A DNA stretch of 64,000 bases, taken from NCBI RefSeq assembly GCF_003609975.1, contig NZ_AP018400.1, positions 880,501-944,500 on the forward strand, read 5' to 3'. Each line of letters starts with the position of its first letter. The first letter of the stretch is position 1. The DNA comes from Streptococcus ruminantium. GTDB lineage: Bacteria; Bacillota; Bacilli; Lactobacillales; Streptococcaceae. The notes beneath the pieces were generated by a model. That model had not been told where the DNA came from. It did not search any database and saw only the letters and a program-made list of their open reading frames with translations. Shown one piece after another: positions 17,082-27,664 of this stretch. The translations under genes and the position numbers were made by a program.

Positions 17082-18920
17082 TTATCTTGTGCGCTCTAAA
17101 TAGAAACTGGTTAAGCGTGGAATGGTAATAGTTGCTCCGTTTTCATCTGGATAGAGGGTGAACGATTCCATCGGAATGGTGTTAGATGAGAAGACCAATT
17201 GATATTCAGAACCTGCTGGAAGGTCTAGGTGAACATTAAAAAGTTCTTGATCGTTGAAGTTGTGAACCGTTAAGATTTCTTGCTCGTCACTCATGCGTGA
17301 AAATGCGTAGAGACTGGCTTCTTCATCAATTTTTATCCAGTTAAAGCCTTTTTCATAGGCTTGATAGTCATACTTCCAGAAAGCATCATGCTCTTTATAG
17401 AAAGTGGAAAGAGTCCTCATCATCTGGTAGAAAGAATGATGGATTGGAAAGTTCAGTAGATTCCAGTCCATTTCTGTATGCTCATGCCATTCTCGGATAT
17501 GCCCCCATTCATTCCCCATGAAAAGTAATTTCTTACCAGGATGAGCGAAGTAGAAGCTATAATAAACCCGCGCTAGGTGGAATTTATCATCATAATCTCC
17601 GTTCATTTTGTTGATGATTGAGCATTTGCCATGAACCACTTCATCATGAGAAAGTGGTAGTAAAAATTGTTCATTTTGGTTGTAGTACATACCAAAGGTG
17701 ATTTCGTTAGAATGATACTTACGATAAATGGCAGGTCGCTCTACAAATTTTAGCGTATCATTCATCCAGCCTAAATCCCATTTCATATCAAAGCCAATAC
17801 CACCCTCTTCAAGAGAATGTGTGACTTTAGGGAAACTAGAAGAGTCTTCTGCAATCATCAGTACACCCTTATAATCAGTATGAACCATGGCATTGACCCG
17901 CTTGATAAAATCTATTGCAGCGTGGTTTATCTTGTCTTCGTCTGTTTCCCCACGCCAATAAAGAAGATAGGATAGAGCATCAACACGAATGCCATCAAAA
18001 TGGAAGTATTCCAGCCAATATTTGAGGTTTGATAATAAGAAAGAACGTGTTACACCCTTACCTAGATCAAAATTAGCTGTTCCCCACTGGTGATTTTCAC
18101 GGTCGTGTTCATTGGGATACTCATATAGCCAACTACCATCAAATTGATAGAGCCCGTGCGCATCTTTGCAGAAGTGAAGTGGTACCCAATCTAAAATGAC
18201 TCCGATACCTGCCTGATGGCATTGGTCAACTAAATACTTCAGCTCATCAGGTTTTCCATAGCGACTAGTTGGACTATAATATCCAGTTACTTGATATCCC
18301 CAGGATGCATCTAGAGGGTGTTCTGTTATTGGAAGTAATTCGATATGTGTGTAATGATTTTCCTTGACATGTTCAATCAGAAGAGGAACGATTTCCTTGT
18401 AAGAATAAAAAGTGGTGGTTGAAGAAGCCTCTTCGTTTTTATTGGCCAATTTTTGTTTCCAGGATCCCAGATGAACTTCATAGATGGATACCGGTTGTTG
18501 CTTAAAATCATAATTTACACGATTGTACATCCAGACATCATCTTTAAACTTGTAACGTGGATTGTAGGTTGTAGAGGCGGTATCGGGACGAACTTGGCTG
18601 AAAAATGCATACGGATCTGCCTTATACATTTCCCGACCGTCATGAGTGATAATGAGATACTTGTAATTTTCTAGCGATCTCAGTCCTTCGATATACAGTT
18701 GGAATGTTCCATCGATTTCCCACTGCATCTGGTGACTACGTTGCCAGCCGTTAAAATCACCAACTACAAATACTTCTCTGGCGTTGGGAGCATAGACACG
18801 AAATTGAGTACCAAGAATCTTATTGCGTAGCTTAATGATATGAGCACCCATTTTTTCATAGAGGGTGGTATGCTCGCCGGAGTTCATATAATATAAATCT
18901 AAATCAGTAAATTCTGTCAT
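17082..18920 (-). CDS. glgB: 1,4-alpha-glucan branching enzyme
   Basis: 612 residues with the chosen start. Forms alpha-1,6 branches in glycogen. An N-terminal CBM48-like region (FRVYAPNAREVFVVGDFNGW) precedes a GH13 catalytic domain with DGIRVDALSYLLYW (nucleophile Asp), MIAEDSS (acid/base Glu) and LLPLSHDEVVHGK. The ATG encoding MTEF (18920) is preferred because GGAG precedes it at seven bases; an upstream ATG at 18932 would swallow that site. Last gene of glgCDAB. No glgP follows. Confidence 0.95.
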   Translation of the reverse strand: MTEFTDLDLYYMNSGEHTTLYEKMGAHIIKLRNKILGTQFRVYAPNAREVFVVGDFNGWQRSHQMQWEIDGTFQLYIEGLRSLENYKYLIITHDGREMYKADPYAFFSQVRPDTASTTYNPRYKFKDDVWMYNRVNYDFKQQPVSIYEVHLGSWKQKLANKNEEASSTTTFYSYKEIVPLLIEHVKENHYTHIELLPITEHPLDASWGYQVTGYYSPTSRYGKPDELKYLVDQCHQAGIGVILDWVPLHFCKDAHGLYQFDGSWLYEYPNEHDRENHQWGTANFDLGKGVTRSFLLSNLKYWLEYFHFDGIRVDALSYLLYWRGETDEDKINHAAIDFIKRVNAMVHTDYKGVLMIAEDSSSFPKVTHSLEEGGIGFDMKWDLGWMNDTLKFVERPAIYRKYHSNEITFGMYYNQNEQFLLPLSHDEVVHGKCSIINKMNGDYDDKFHLARVYYSFYFAHPGKKLLFMGNEWGHIREWHEHTEMDWNLLNFPIHHSFYQMMRTLSTFYKEHDAFWKYDYQAYEKGFNWIKIDEEASLYAFSRMSDEQEILTVHNFNDQELFNVHLDLPAGSEYQLVFSSNTIPMESFTLYPDENGATITIPRLTSFYLERTR

Positions 18921-18985
18921 AGCAATCTCCATTGCCGAAAAGGAGTGGACAGTGGTCGCACTCCAGTTCAGTTCTAATTTTTATT

Positions 18986-20431
18986 CTAACCACTAATTTC
19001 ACGATAAAGCCAGATGTATTTTTCAGCAGAAGCTGTCCAACTGAAATCGCGCTTCATAGCTTGATGGACCATTGCATACCAATCTTCTGGACGGTCATAA
19101 TAGGTTTGAAGAGCAAAATCATAGACTTGACGCATACTATAGGCATCTCGTCCACCAAAGCTGAAGCCCGTTCCTTCTTTGGTATCTATATGGTAAGGTG
19201 TCACTGTGTCAACCAAGCCACCGGTTTCTCGTACCAGTGGTAGTGTGCCATAGTGCATAGAAATCAACTGGCTGATTCCGCATGGTTCAAACATAGAAGG
19301 CATGAGGAAAAGGTCGCTTGCTGCATAAATTTGATGCGCTAAAGGCTCATTGTAACCACGATAGAAGGCAAATTTTTCAGGGTAAGTATGTTTAAAATGA
19401 TTAAAGGCATTTTCGATGTCTGCTTCTCCATTACCCAAGATAATAAATTGTACATGTGCCTGTAAAAGATGACCGAGTACCTCGGTTAAAAGGTAGAAGC
19501 CTTTTTGCCATGTCAAACGGGATACAATACCAATCATCAAGACATTTTCATCTTGAGGTAAGGCAAATTGAGCTTGTAGAGCTAATTTATTAGCTTTTTT
19601 GTCTCCAAGGGTTTCTAAACCATAGTTCTTTACAAGATACTGATCTGTCTGACTATTCCAACTATCATAGTCAATACCATTGACAATACCAACGAGGTCA
19701 TGTCTACGTAGTTCGAGAACATGTTGCATATTTTCGCCGAATTCTTCTGTCAATATTTCACGAGCATAGGTAGTTGATACTGTGCTAACTTTATCAGCAT
19801 AGAGAATACCCAATTTCATAAAGCTGATACACTCGTCGTGGAAGCGTGCGATACCATCCAGATAGTAGCTGTAATCCATACCGAGAGCTGACCAGAGTGC
19901 TTGCTTATGGAAGATACCTTGGAAAGCAAGGTTATGAATTGTAAAGACATGCTTGATATTTCGAAATTCCTCACGGTAGCTATAGAAGGTGCGGCAAAGG
20001 AAAGGAAGAGCAGCGGTATGCCAATCATGAGTGTGCATCACATCTGGGAAGAAGTTCAACGCTTCTAACAAGCGACAAGTAGCATGTTGGAAGTAGCCAA
20101 AACGCATGGCATCATCATCGTATCCATACAACTCATCACGTTCAAAGAAATCACGGTGTTCGATGAAGTAGAAAGTCACACCGTCAATGACTTGGCTATA
20201 AACATTGGCCATGGACTGAATATCACCTGCACGTACATCAAAGCTAGATACATAGTCGAAATCAGCATGATTGGCCATAGCAATTTTTTTATATAGTGGC
20301 AGGACTACGCGGACATCCAAGCCTTGTTTTACCAATTCTTTAGGGAGAGAGCCGATAACATCAGCTAAACCACCGGTTTTGATAAATGGAAGTCCTTCAG
20401 ATGCCACAAAGAGAACAGATTTTTTTGCCAT
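18986..20431 (-). CDS. glgA: Glycogen synthase (ADP-glucose dependent)
   Basis: 481 residues, GT5 family. Extends alpha-1,4-glucan from ADP-glucose. Shows the N-terminal KTGGLADV sugar-nucleotide motif (residues 20-27) and the C-terminal MPSMFEPCGISQL region with the catalytic Glu. Normal length. Separated by only eight bases from glgD upstream in the transcript. Confidence 0.96.
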   Translation of the reverse strand: MAKKSVLFVASEGLPFIKTGGLADVIGSLPKELVKQGLDVRVVLPLYKKIAMANHADFDYVSSFDVRAGDIQSMANVYSQVIDGVTFYFIEHRDFFERDELYGYDDDAMRFGYFQHATCRLLEALNFFPDVMHTHDWHTAALPFLCRTFYSYREEFRNIKHVFTIHNLAFQGIFHKQALWSALGMDYSYYLDGIARFHDECISFMKLGILYADKVSTVSTTYAREILTEEFGENMQHVLELRRHDLVGIVNGIDYDSWNSQTDQYLVKNYGLETLGDKKANKLALQAQFALPQDENVLMIGIVSRLTWQKGFYLLTEVLGHLLQAHVQFIILGNGEADIENAFNHFKHTYPEKFAFYRGYNEPLAHQIYAASDLFLMPSMFEPCGISQLISMHYGTLPLVRETGGLVDTVTPYHIDTKEGTGFSFGGRDAYSMRQVYDFALQTYYDRPEDWYAMVHQAMKRDFSWTASAEKYIWLYREISG

Positions 20432-20439
20432 ATTAGCTC

Positions 20440-21555
20440 CTATATGATTTGATATGGTTTCAAGTATGAAGGCGATGTTTCACTTCCTTTTATATCAATT
20501 GGATGGATGATTTTTGTTGCCTTATCAATAATAGCATTTTCAATGTTTGCACCACTTTTAATCGTTACACCATTGAGAATGATTGAGTTTTTGATGACAA
20601 CACCTTCTTCAATAACAACGTCACGGTCAATAACAGAGTTTTCGATTTGACCATTGATATTGGCACCATTGGAAATCAGGCTGCGTTTGACCTCAGCAAG
20701 GGGACCATATAGACATGGCGAACTATCGCTTGTTTGAGTATGGATTGGCCAATCGTGTTTAAAGAGCAATTTGCGCGTATCTTGGTCAATTAACTCAATT
20801 TGAGTTTTGAAATACGAAGCAGTAGTATTGATACATGCGACATAGTCTCGGTGTGCATAGCCCATGATTTTGTATTGATCAACTGTATCGCGCAGTATAT
20901 CTTTTAGCCAATAGAGAGATGAAACCTTATTTGCACGTCTAATCAGATCAATGAATGTTGTGCGTTTCATAATGTAGGCCTCAAGAGAAACTGGACGGTT
21001 TTTATACTTACCATGGTTTTCTTCAAAAGCGACAATCCGTCTATCTTCACCAAACTTAAGAGTTTGACATCCAATGAAATGGTCTTTAGCATCGGAAACA
21101 TTCTTGTAAAGAACGGTTATATCTGCACCAGTTGCAAGATGTTCGCTCATAACTTTTGAAAAATCCTGACTGTAAATGAAGTAGGATGGTGCAATCAACA
21201 CGTACTCTTTATTAGAACTTTCAATGTAGTGGATATTTTCTGAAAATGCGTTAATATCATGACGGTAAACGCTGCTTGGATCTGTTGCGCTATTTAGCAA
21301 GCGAAGAGAGCCACGTTTACTATTGATATTGTAATGTTTACCTGTACCGACGTGTTGAATGGTAGAACGCATCTCTGTAGGCATGTAGACTTGAAATTCG
21401 CTAATTCCAGAGTTTGACATATTGGATAAGACAAAGTCAATGAGGCGGTAGCGACCCAAAAAACCAAAGGCTTGCACGCCACGATGTCTCATCACATCGC
21501 CAAAGTGTACATTATTTCCTTCAATATTTACAATTCCGAGGGTATTTCTTAACAT
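20440..21555 (-). CDS. glgD: GlgD, regulatory subunit of glucose-1-phosphate adenylyltransferase
   Basis: 371 residues, a nucleotidyltransferase-fold protein with a C-terminal left-handed beta-helix (hexapeptide repeats such as NGVTIKSGANIENAII). It lacks the GGRGTRL nucleotide-binding loop seen in GlgC, as expected for the GlgD partner that modulates GlgC in Firmicutes. Lies 12 bases downstream of glgC in the same transcript. Confidence 0.93.
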   Translation of the reverse strand: MLRNTLGIVNIEGNNVHFGDVMRHRGVQAFGFLGRYRLIDFVLSNMSNSGISEFQVYMPTEMRSTIQHVGTGKHYNINSKRGSLRLLNSATDPSSVYRHDINAFSENIHYIESSNKEYVLIAPSYFIYSQDFSKVMSEHLATGADITVLYKNVSDAKDHFIGCQTLKFGEDRRIVAFEENHGKYKNRPVSLEAYIMKRTTFIDLIRRANKVSSLYWLKDILRDTVDQYKIMGYAHRDYVACINTTASYFKTQIELIDQDTRKLLFKHDWPIHTQTSDSSPCLYGPLAEVKRSLISNGANINGQIENSVIDRDVVIEEGVVIKNSIILNGVTIKSGANIENAIIDKATKIIHPIDIKGSETSPSYLKPYQII

Positions 21556-21567
21556 AGCAGTCCTTTC

Positions 21568-22695
21568 TTACTTAGTTACGTTCTTATCAATCAAGAGGAT
21601 ATTGTCCACATCGCCTGTCAGTTTGATACCATCTGCGATTTTAATGTTTTCAGCTACGATAACATGATTGAGTTCAGCCCCTTCACCAATAATGGCTCCA
21701 GGCAAAATGACAGAATTTTTAACAATTGCACCTTGGCTGACCTGGACATCGGTTGAGATAACAGAATGTTCAACTGTTCCATCGATAACAGCGCCCTTAT
21801 CAATATAGGCAGATTTTACGGTGGCAGTTGCACCGATCACTTGGGCAGGAGAGCCTTTGTCCTCAGAATAGATCCTCCATGACCGATCAGAAAGATCCAG
21901 ATCCCCAGCATGGTCAATCAAGTCCATGTTAGACTCCCAAAGGCTATTAACAGTACCGACATCTTTCCAGTAACCTCGGAATGGATGTGCTACAAGAGTA
22001 CGACCATCTTCTAGGTACTTTGGAATGATATCGTGACCGAAGTCGTGAGAAGAAGTATCTAGTTTATCGTCTTCTTGGAGATATTTTTTCAAGGTCTTCC
22101 ATGTGAAGATATAAATACCCATGGACGCAAGATTGCTCTTAGGATTTTCTGGTTTTTCCTCAAATTCTTCAATACGGTAGTTTTCATCTGTATTCATGAT
22201 ACCAAAGCGAGAAGCTTCCTTGATTGGAACCTCTATAACAGCAATAGTAGCATCTGCTTTCTTCTGAATATGGGTATCAAGGAGTTTGTCATAGTTCATC
22301 TTGTAGATGTGATCACCGGACAAAATTAGTACGTATTCTGGATTATGAAGGTCAATGAAATCAATATTTTGAGTAATGGCATCTGCGGTCCCCTTATAGA
22401 GTCCAAAACCTTCTATTTTTTCACTTGGAGGTAGCACAAAGATACCAGAGCCTCGGACATCTAGTCCCCACCGTTGCGATTGAGCAACATATGAATTCAA
22501 GAGGACAGGTTCGTACTGAGTCAAAACTCCGACAATATCAATACCTGAGTTGGCACAGTTACTGAGTGGAAAGTCAATAATACGGTATTTTCCACCAAAT
22601 GCAACCGCTGGCTTGGCAACTTTTTTGGTTAAACCTTCTAGACGAGTTCCACGTCCACCTGCAAGAATCATAGCTAACATTTTATTTTGAGCCAT
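21568..22695 (-). CDS. glgC: Glucose-1-phosphate adenylyltransferase
   Basis: 375 residues. Makes ADP-glucose from ATP and glucose-1-phosphate, the committed step of glycogen synthesis. The signature loop [19 protein letters not shown] (residues 13-31), [12 protein letters not shown] and the C-terminal hexapeptide repeats are present. First gene of the operon. The upstream region carries a promoter overlapped by a catabolite-response element. Confidence 0.96.
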   Translation of the reverse strand: MAQNKMLAMILAGGRGTRLEGLTKKVAKPAVAFGGKYRIIDFPLSNCANSGIDIVGVLTQYEPVLLNSYVAQSQRWGLDVRGSGIFVLPPSEKIEGFGLYKGTADAITQNIDFIDLHNPEYVLILSGDHIYKMNYDKLLDTHIQKKADATIAVIEVPIKEASRFGIMNTDENYRIEEFEEKPENPKSNLASMGIYIFTWKTLKKYLQEDDKLDTSSHDFGHDIIPKYLEDGRTLVAHPFRGYWKDVGTVNSLWESNMDLIDHAGDLDLSDRSWRIYSEDKGSPAQVIGATATVKSAYIDKGAVIDGTVEHSVISTDVQVSQGAIVKNSVILPGAIIGEGAELNHVIVAENIKIADGIKLTGDVDNILLIDKNVTK

Positions 22696-22726
22696 CTAAC
22701 CACTCCTTAATATATGTGATACATGT

Positions 22727-22764
22727 ATTATAGCATAGAATACAAAAAAATGAAAGCGTTTCCT
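22727..22764 (-). promoter_or_regulatory. glgC promoter with overlapping cre site
   Basis: On the minus strand an extended -10 TGCTATAAT (TATAAT at 22732-22727) follows a weak -35 TTTCAT (22755-22750) at 17 bases. TGAAAGCGTTTCCT at 22751-22764 matches the CcpA-binding cre consensus and covers the -35 box, so repression of glycogen genes by CcpA is expected. Confidence 0.75.
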
Positions 22765-23174
22765 AGGGGTGAAAACGAGATATTTTCATTTTCACTTTCA
22801 ACATCTTTCATAAATATATCATAGCATATTATTTTGTGTTTGTCTATATAAAATTGTATTTATTTTTGAAGTAATCTATCGGTCTACCTCTGATTTTTGA
22901 CACATAAGTTGAGCGTAAAAGGAGCGATGGGGTCTAACAAAGTCGAAGGTGTAACTTTCATTTTAAAATTTGGTGCATTTATCATAAAATCCATCGGAGA
23001 GACTGACTTGATAACCTATTGGTTTGCTATTAACCTTCTGGTACTTCTTAGGTGTTCAGTCTATTGTAGCAATGACAAATACTTTTTTTACAAAATTTAA
23101 CAAAAGTGTAAAGTTCTACTGTACAAATATTAAAATGCTATAATAGAGTTATAAAAGTAAAGGAAGTGATTGGT
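22765..23174. other. Intergenic region with a plus-strand promoter
   Basis: No convincing gene. AT-rich DNA from 22765 to about 23100; an open frame at 22897-23100 has no ribosome site and no recognisable protein character. Near its right end an extended -10 TGCTATAAT on the plus strand (TATAAT about 23140-23145) drives the leader described next; the -35 is weak. Confidence 0.5.
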
Positions 23175-23207
23175 ATGAACACAATCACAGCTTACAACTC
23201 ACGCTGA
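23175..23207 (+). CDS. Ten-residue leader peptide
   Basis: ATG AAC ACA ATC ACA GCT TAC AAC TCA CGC TGA encodes MNTITAYNSR, preceded by AAAGGAAGTGATTGGT. Its second half and stop codon form the left arm of a strong hairpin. The arrangement is that of a regulatory leader controlling a downstream gene by ribosome position. No regulated gene survives downstream except a decayed remnant. Confidence 0.5.
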   Translation: MNTITAYNSR

Positions 23208-23233
23208 TTATGTAATCAAGCGTGAGTTGTAAA
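23191..23233 (+). promoter_or_regulatory. Leader hairpin (attenuator-like)
   Basis: CTTACAACTCACGCT pairs with AGCGTGAGTTGTAAAG (15 bp), continued by GATTA/TAATC across a one-base bulge. The left arm lies in the leader peptide codons. A weak T-rich stretch (GGCTTTTT) follows. Confidence 0.65.
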
Positions 23234-23294
23234 GTAGAAAAATAGGCTTTTTCACATATTTGTAGAGAGTTTTTTGTACTGTTTGCCTGTCACT

Positions 23295-23623
23295 ATGCCT
23301 AACCATTTTTCAAATGAAGTTGATGGGCAATTAAGGTTTTACAAAGACTATCTTCCATAGACTAATGTTAATGTTTCAATAGACGATATCTTCACTGATT
23401 ATACTGATTTATTACATTGGAAACTCAAAACTACATGAAAAGTCTAAGAGAATCTGATAGCCAGTTTTATCACAATGAGCTATTTCTTGATACCACTAAT
23501 GGAGAAACGTTGGCAACTACGGAATTGAAAGACTTGATTATTTCTGAAAAGGGAGCTAAATTGTTTTTGCAATGGAAAAATGTTTTAATAGAAGTAAAAC
23601 AAAGGAGTGTGACCTCGCTTTAA
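23295..23623 (+). pseudogene. Decayed unidentified gene
   Basis: From ATG 23295 the frame reads MPNHFSNEVDGQLRFYKDYLP and then a stop. The same frame continues with protein-like NVNVSIDDIFTDYTDLLHW, after which the reading moves to another frame (ETQNYMKSLRESDSQFYHNE ... AKLFLQWKNVLIEVKQ) ending at 23623. One nonsense and at least one frameshift point to a broken gene downstream of a regulated leader. The family is not recognised. Confidence 0.45.
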
Positions 23624-23715
23624 CTTATTCAGTTTACAAATTATTGATGAGCTGAATTTATTCAATAAACCAAAAGGAACTGGACAGAAAGGTCATCTAT
23701 AGTCAATAGTTTTTC

Positions 23716-23762
23716 AAAAAGGCTTGGAATCAATATTTTTTAGAGGTGATTCCAAGCCTTTT
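23716..23762. terminator. Bidirectional terminator
   Basis: AAAAAGGCTTGGAATCA and TGATTCCAAGCCTTTT form a stem of about 16 bp around a 14-base loop, with A- and T-runs on the two sides. It separates the decayed gene from the LysR regulator on the opposite strand. Confidence 0.85.
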
Positions 23763-23796
23763 ATGAATTTATAGTGCAAACTGATATATGATTCCC

Positions 23797-24708
23797 TTAT
23801 TTTTCATCAAATTTTACTTCTTCAAGTAAGTAGTTGATGAACTTTTCTCCCATGTCCGATAGGAGGGATTTTTCATGCTGAATATAAACTAATTCGATTT
23901 CATCGTCACATTCAAGAGGGATGGAGACGATATTGTCTCCGTTTAGATTTGAGTTTAGGATACCGGTAGCGATGGTATAGCCATTTAGACCAATGAGGAG
24001 GTTGAAGAGAGTAGCTCGGTCAGAGACAACAATGGATTTTTTGTGGTGTTCTTGGGCTAGAATTTCTTCAGCAAAGTAGAAGGAGTTGTGAATCCCCTGT
24101 TCGTAGCTCAGATATGGGAAGTCAGATAATTCATCCAGTGTGATAGATTTTTTTGAGGCAAGGGGATTGGTCTTGCTGATGAAGACATGGGGGCTGGCTG
24201 TAAAGAGATGGGTGTAAGAAAGACGATTGTCATCTAGGAGTTTTAGCAAGACATCGCGGTTGAAGTGATTGAGAAAAAGAACTCCAATCTCAGAACGAAA
24301 GTTCTTCACGTCATCAATGATTTCCCAGGTCCTAGTTTCTCTCAGAAATAGCTCATAATCTTCCATCTCCGTCTCTTTTAGCAGAGAAACGAAGGCATTG
24401 ACTACGAATGCATAGTGCTGAGATGATACACTAAACAGTTGACGCTTGGCGATTGGATTTTTGTAACGATCTTCTAAAAGCTCAGTCTGTTCAACGATTT
24501 GGCGAGCATAAGAAAGAAACTCCATTCCATCCTTTGTCAAAGTAATGCCCTTGGAATTACGGAAAAAAATCTTGATGTTCATTTCTTTTTCCAAATCACG
24601 AACAGCATTGGAAAGGCTTGGTTGGGTGATAAAGAGTTGCTTAGCCGCTTCGTTCATGCTACCTGTTTCTGCAATCTTGATAATGTAGTATAATTGTTGG
24701 ATTCTCAT
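23797..24708 (-). CDS. cpsY: LysR-type regulator, CpsY/MtaR-like
   Basis: 303 residues. The N-terminal winged helix-turn-helix (MRIQQLYYIIKIAETGSMNEAAKQL, split; TQPSLSNAVRDLEKEM) is followed by an effector domain with KNFRSEIGVLFLN, ATLFNLLIGLNGYTIATGIL. This closely recalls streptococcal CpsY/MtaR, which control methionine/cysteine supply and surface traits. Transcribed divergently from the pyrK promoter, with about 20 bases between its start and that -35 box, so the two promoters may influence each other. The specific target is inferred by family. Confidence 0.85.
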   Translation of the reverse strand: MRIQQLYYIIKIAETGSMNEAAKQLFITQPSLSNAVRDLEKEMNIKIFFRNSKGITLTKDGMEFLSYARQIVEQTELLEDRYKNPIAKRQLFSVSSQHYAFVVNAFVSLLKETEMEDYELFLRETRTWEIIDDVKNFRSEIGVLFLNHFNRDVLLKLLDDNRLSYTHLFTASPHVFISKTNPLASKKSITLDELSDFPYLSYEQGIHNSFYFAEEILAQEHHKKSIVVSDRATLFNLLIGLNGYTIATGILNSNLNGDNIVSIPLECDDEIELVYIQHEKSLLSDMGEKFINYLLEEVKFDEK

Positions 24709-24727
24709 ATTTCTATTGTATCATGAT

Positions 24728-24756
24728 TTGACAAAATATTTGAAAAAATGTATAAT
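24728..24756 (+). promoter_or_regulatory. Promoter of the pyrK-pyrD unit
   Basis: TTGACA at 24728-24733, 17-base spacer, TATAAT at 24751-24756: a consensus vegetative promoter directly upstream of the PyrR attenuator. Confidence 0.85.
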
Positions 24757-24768
24757 GCTGAAAATATA

Positions 24769-24870
24769 TCCTTTAACTGAGTCCAGAGAGGCGAAGAAGG
24801 GAACGTGAATATTGGGGCAATTACTGCCTTCTTTTCGTGTGACCTTGCTTAGCTAGCAAGGTTTTTTCTC
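24769..24870 (+). promoter_or_regulatory. PyrR-type transcription attenuator 1
   Basis: The leader contains the PyrR-binding box GTCCAGAGAGGC (24781-24792) inside an antiterminator-type fold, then a terminator ACCTTGCTTAGCTAGCAAGG with a T6 run (24842-24868). In this family, PyrR with UMP binds the box and favours termination, so high pyrimidine lowers pyrK-pyrD expression. Confidence 0.88.
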
Positions 24871-24916
24871 TACATCGACTTTCTTGTTTTCTGTGCAACA
24901 TAGAATTGGAGAAAAG

Positions 24917-25690
24917 ATGATTTTAAAAGAACAGATGATGATTGTGGAACAAGTTCAGTTGGCACCACGGATATTTGCCATGACCTTAAAAGGAAATATG
25001 GTTCGAGAAATGAAAATGGGACAATTTATCCATATACGTGTTCCCGATGATTCTATGCTCTTGCGGAGGCCGATTTCGATTTCTGAGATTGATGTAGAAA
25101 ATTCACAATGTCGTATTATCTACCGAGTTGAAGGTCAAGGGACAAATGTTTTTTCAAAAATGGTTTCAGGACAGAATTTAGATGTCATGGGACCACTCGG
25201 AAAGGGATTTGATACCGATTTTCTCAAAGAAGGGGATCATATCCTCCTCATCGGTGGAGGAATAGGAGTGCCTCCCTTAATTGAAGTAGCCAAGCGAGCC
25301 GTTCACCGTGGTGCAAAGGTTACGTCAGTCATTGGTTTTGCCACAAAAGAGGCAGTTATTTTAGAAGAAAAATTAGGCCGCTATGGACAGGTCTATGTTA
25401 CAACGGATGATGGTTCCTACGGGAAAAAGGGGAATGTTGCTTCGGTTGTTAATCACCTATCTGAAGGATTTGCTGCAATCTATTCCTGTGGTGCACCAGC
25501 TATGATGAAGTATGTTGACCAACGCTTTCAGGATCATCCACATGCCTATGTTTCTCTGGAAGCTCGTATGGCTTGTGGAATGGGGGCTTGTTATGCCTGT
25601 GTTGTCAAGCCCAAGCAGGGACCAGAACATGAAAATAAGCGGGTTTGCAAAGAAGGTCCAGTCTTTGCAACAGGCAGTCTAAATTTATAG
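24917..25690 (+). CDS. pyrK: Dihydroorotate dehydrogenase B, electron-transfer subunit
   Basis: 257 residues. FAD/[2Fe-2S] subunit passing electrons from PyrD to NAD+. Features: FAD-binding LLRRPISISEID, pyridine-nucleotide site HILLIGGGIGVPPLIEVAK, and the C-terminal cluster CGMGACYACVV ... RVCKEGPVF with four Cys. ATG 24917 is chosen because TTGGAGAAAAG precedes it; the longer frame from TTG 24884 overlaps the leader. Ten bases before pyrD. Confidence 0.93.
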   Translation: MILKEQMMIVEQVQLAPRIFAMTLKGNMVREMKMGQFIHIRVPDDSMLLRRPISISEIDVENSQCRIIYRVEGQGTNVFSKMVSGQNLDVMGPLGKGFDTDFLKEGDHILLIGGGIGVPPLIEVAKRAVHRGAKVTSVIGFATKEAVILEEKLGRYGQVYVTTDDGSYGKKGNVASVVNHLSEGFAAIYSCGAPAMMKYVDQRFQDHPHAYVSLEARMACGMGACYACVVKPKQGPEHENKRVCKEGPVFATGSLNL

Positions 25691-26635
<945 letters not shown>

Positions 26636-26683
26636 CATTGACAAACATAGAATAAAAGAATAAGATAAAAGAAAATATCTCCT

Positions 26684-26795
26684 TTAACTAAGTCCAGAGA
26701 GGCTGAAAAGGTGTCATGTAAAAAAACTTGAGGCACTGTTCTCAGGCTGGTTTCGTGTAACCCACCTCTGTCCAATCTGGCAGGGGTTTTTGTGT
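26684..26795 (+). promoter_or_regulatory. PyrR-type transcription attenuator 2
   Basis: A second PyrR box, GTCCAGAGAGGC at 26692-26703, is followed by a terminator CCCACCTCTGTCC/GGCAGGGG with a T5 run (26759-26791). It lies between pyrD and pyrF, so pyrF-pyrE get their own attenuation step within or after the pyrK-pyrD transcript. Confidence 0.88.
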
Positions 26796-26810
26796 AGATG
26801 AAAGGATTTT

Positions 26811-27524
26811 ATGAAAGAAAAACGACCAATCATTGCCTTAGATTTTGCTAGTAGAGAAGAAGTTAAGTCTTTTCTTGAACAGTTTCCATCACAGGAAAAG
26901 CTCTATGTGAAGGTGGGAATGGAATTGTATTACGCGGAAGGGTCAAACATCATCGCCTATCTGAAAGGTTGTGGCCACAGTATTTTTCTAGACCTAAAAC
27001 TTCATGATATTCCAAATACCGTTGAGGCAGCAATGCGGGTCCTAGCTGGAATGGGTGTTGATATGACGAATGTTCATGCGGCCGGTGGTGTGGAAATGAT
27101 GCAGGCTGCTAAACGAGGTTTGGGGACAAAAGCAGTCTTGATTGCAGTTACTCAGTTGACATCAACATCGGAAGAGCAGCTGAGGAATGACCAGAACATC
27201 CAAACTAGTCTACAAGAAGCAGTGGTTCATTATGCCAAAAAGGCAGCTCAAGCAGGGCTAGATGGTGTTGTTTGTTCAGCTCAGGAAGTAGCTATGATTA
27301 AGCAGGCAACTGAGCAAGATTTTATCTGTCTGACACCGGGAATTCGTCCGATAGGTAGCGATGTAGGAGATCAAAAGCGAGTTATGACACCGGCAGATGC
27401 AGCACGTATTGGTAGTAATTACATAGTGGTTGGTCGTCCCATTACAAAAGCAGAAAATCCTTATCAAGCCTATTTAGACATCAAGAAAGAATGGAATACA
27501 GAAGTGGATAAGATGGGGCAGTAA
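26811..27524 (+). CDS. pyrF: Orotidine 5'-phosphate decarboxylase
   Basis: 237 residues, TIM barrel. Makes UMP from OMP. The catalytic D-x-K-x-x-D motif is in [13 protein letters not shown] (about residues 58-70), with LTPGIRP and IVVGRPIT at the phosphate site. Ribosome site AAAGGA. Behind PyrR attenuator 2. Confidence 0.96.
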   Translation: MKEKRPIIALDFASREEVKSFLEQFPSQEKLYVKVGMELYYAEGSNIIAYLKGCGHSIFLDLKLHDIPNTVEAAMRVLAGMGVDMTNVHAAGGVEMMQAAKRGLGTKAVLIAVTQLTSTSEEQLRNDQNIQTSLQEAVVHYAKKAAQAGLDGVVCSAQEVAMIKQATEQDFICLTPGIRPIGSDVGDQKRVMTPADAARIGSNYIVVGRPITKAENPYQAYLDIKKEWNTEVDKMGQ

Positions 27525-27664
27525 GAGGGGAAAAGACATATTAAGCAATTACACATTATAAAGTTGATACGGGCTCACGTGTCAAGCATTCTATGGAACT
27601 TACGAGTTTATCTGGCGAGATAAGCTTGGAAAAACAGAACACGCATTACATGAGGAGGTCTATT

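Noticed and set aside
22897..23100. Plus-strand open frame of 67 codons upstream of the leader peptide
   Set aside because: No ribosome site, no family resemblance, AT-rich intergenic composition.
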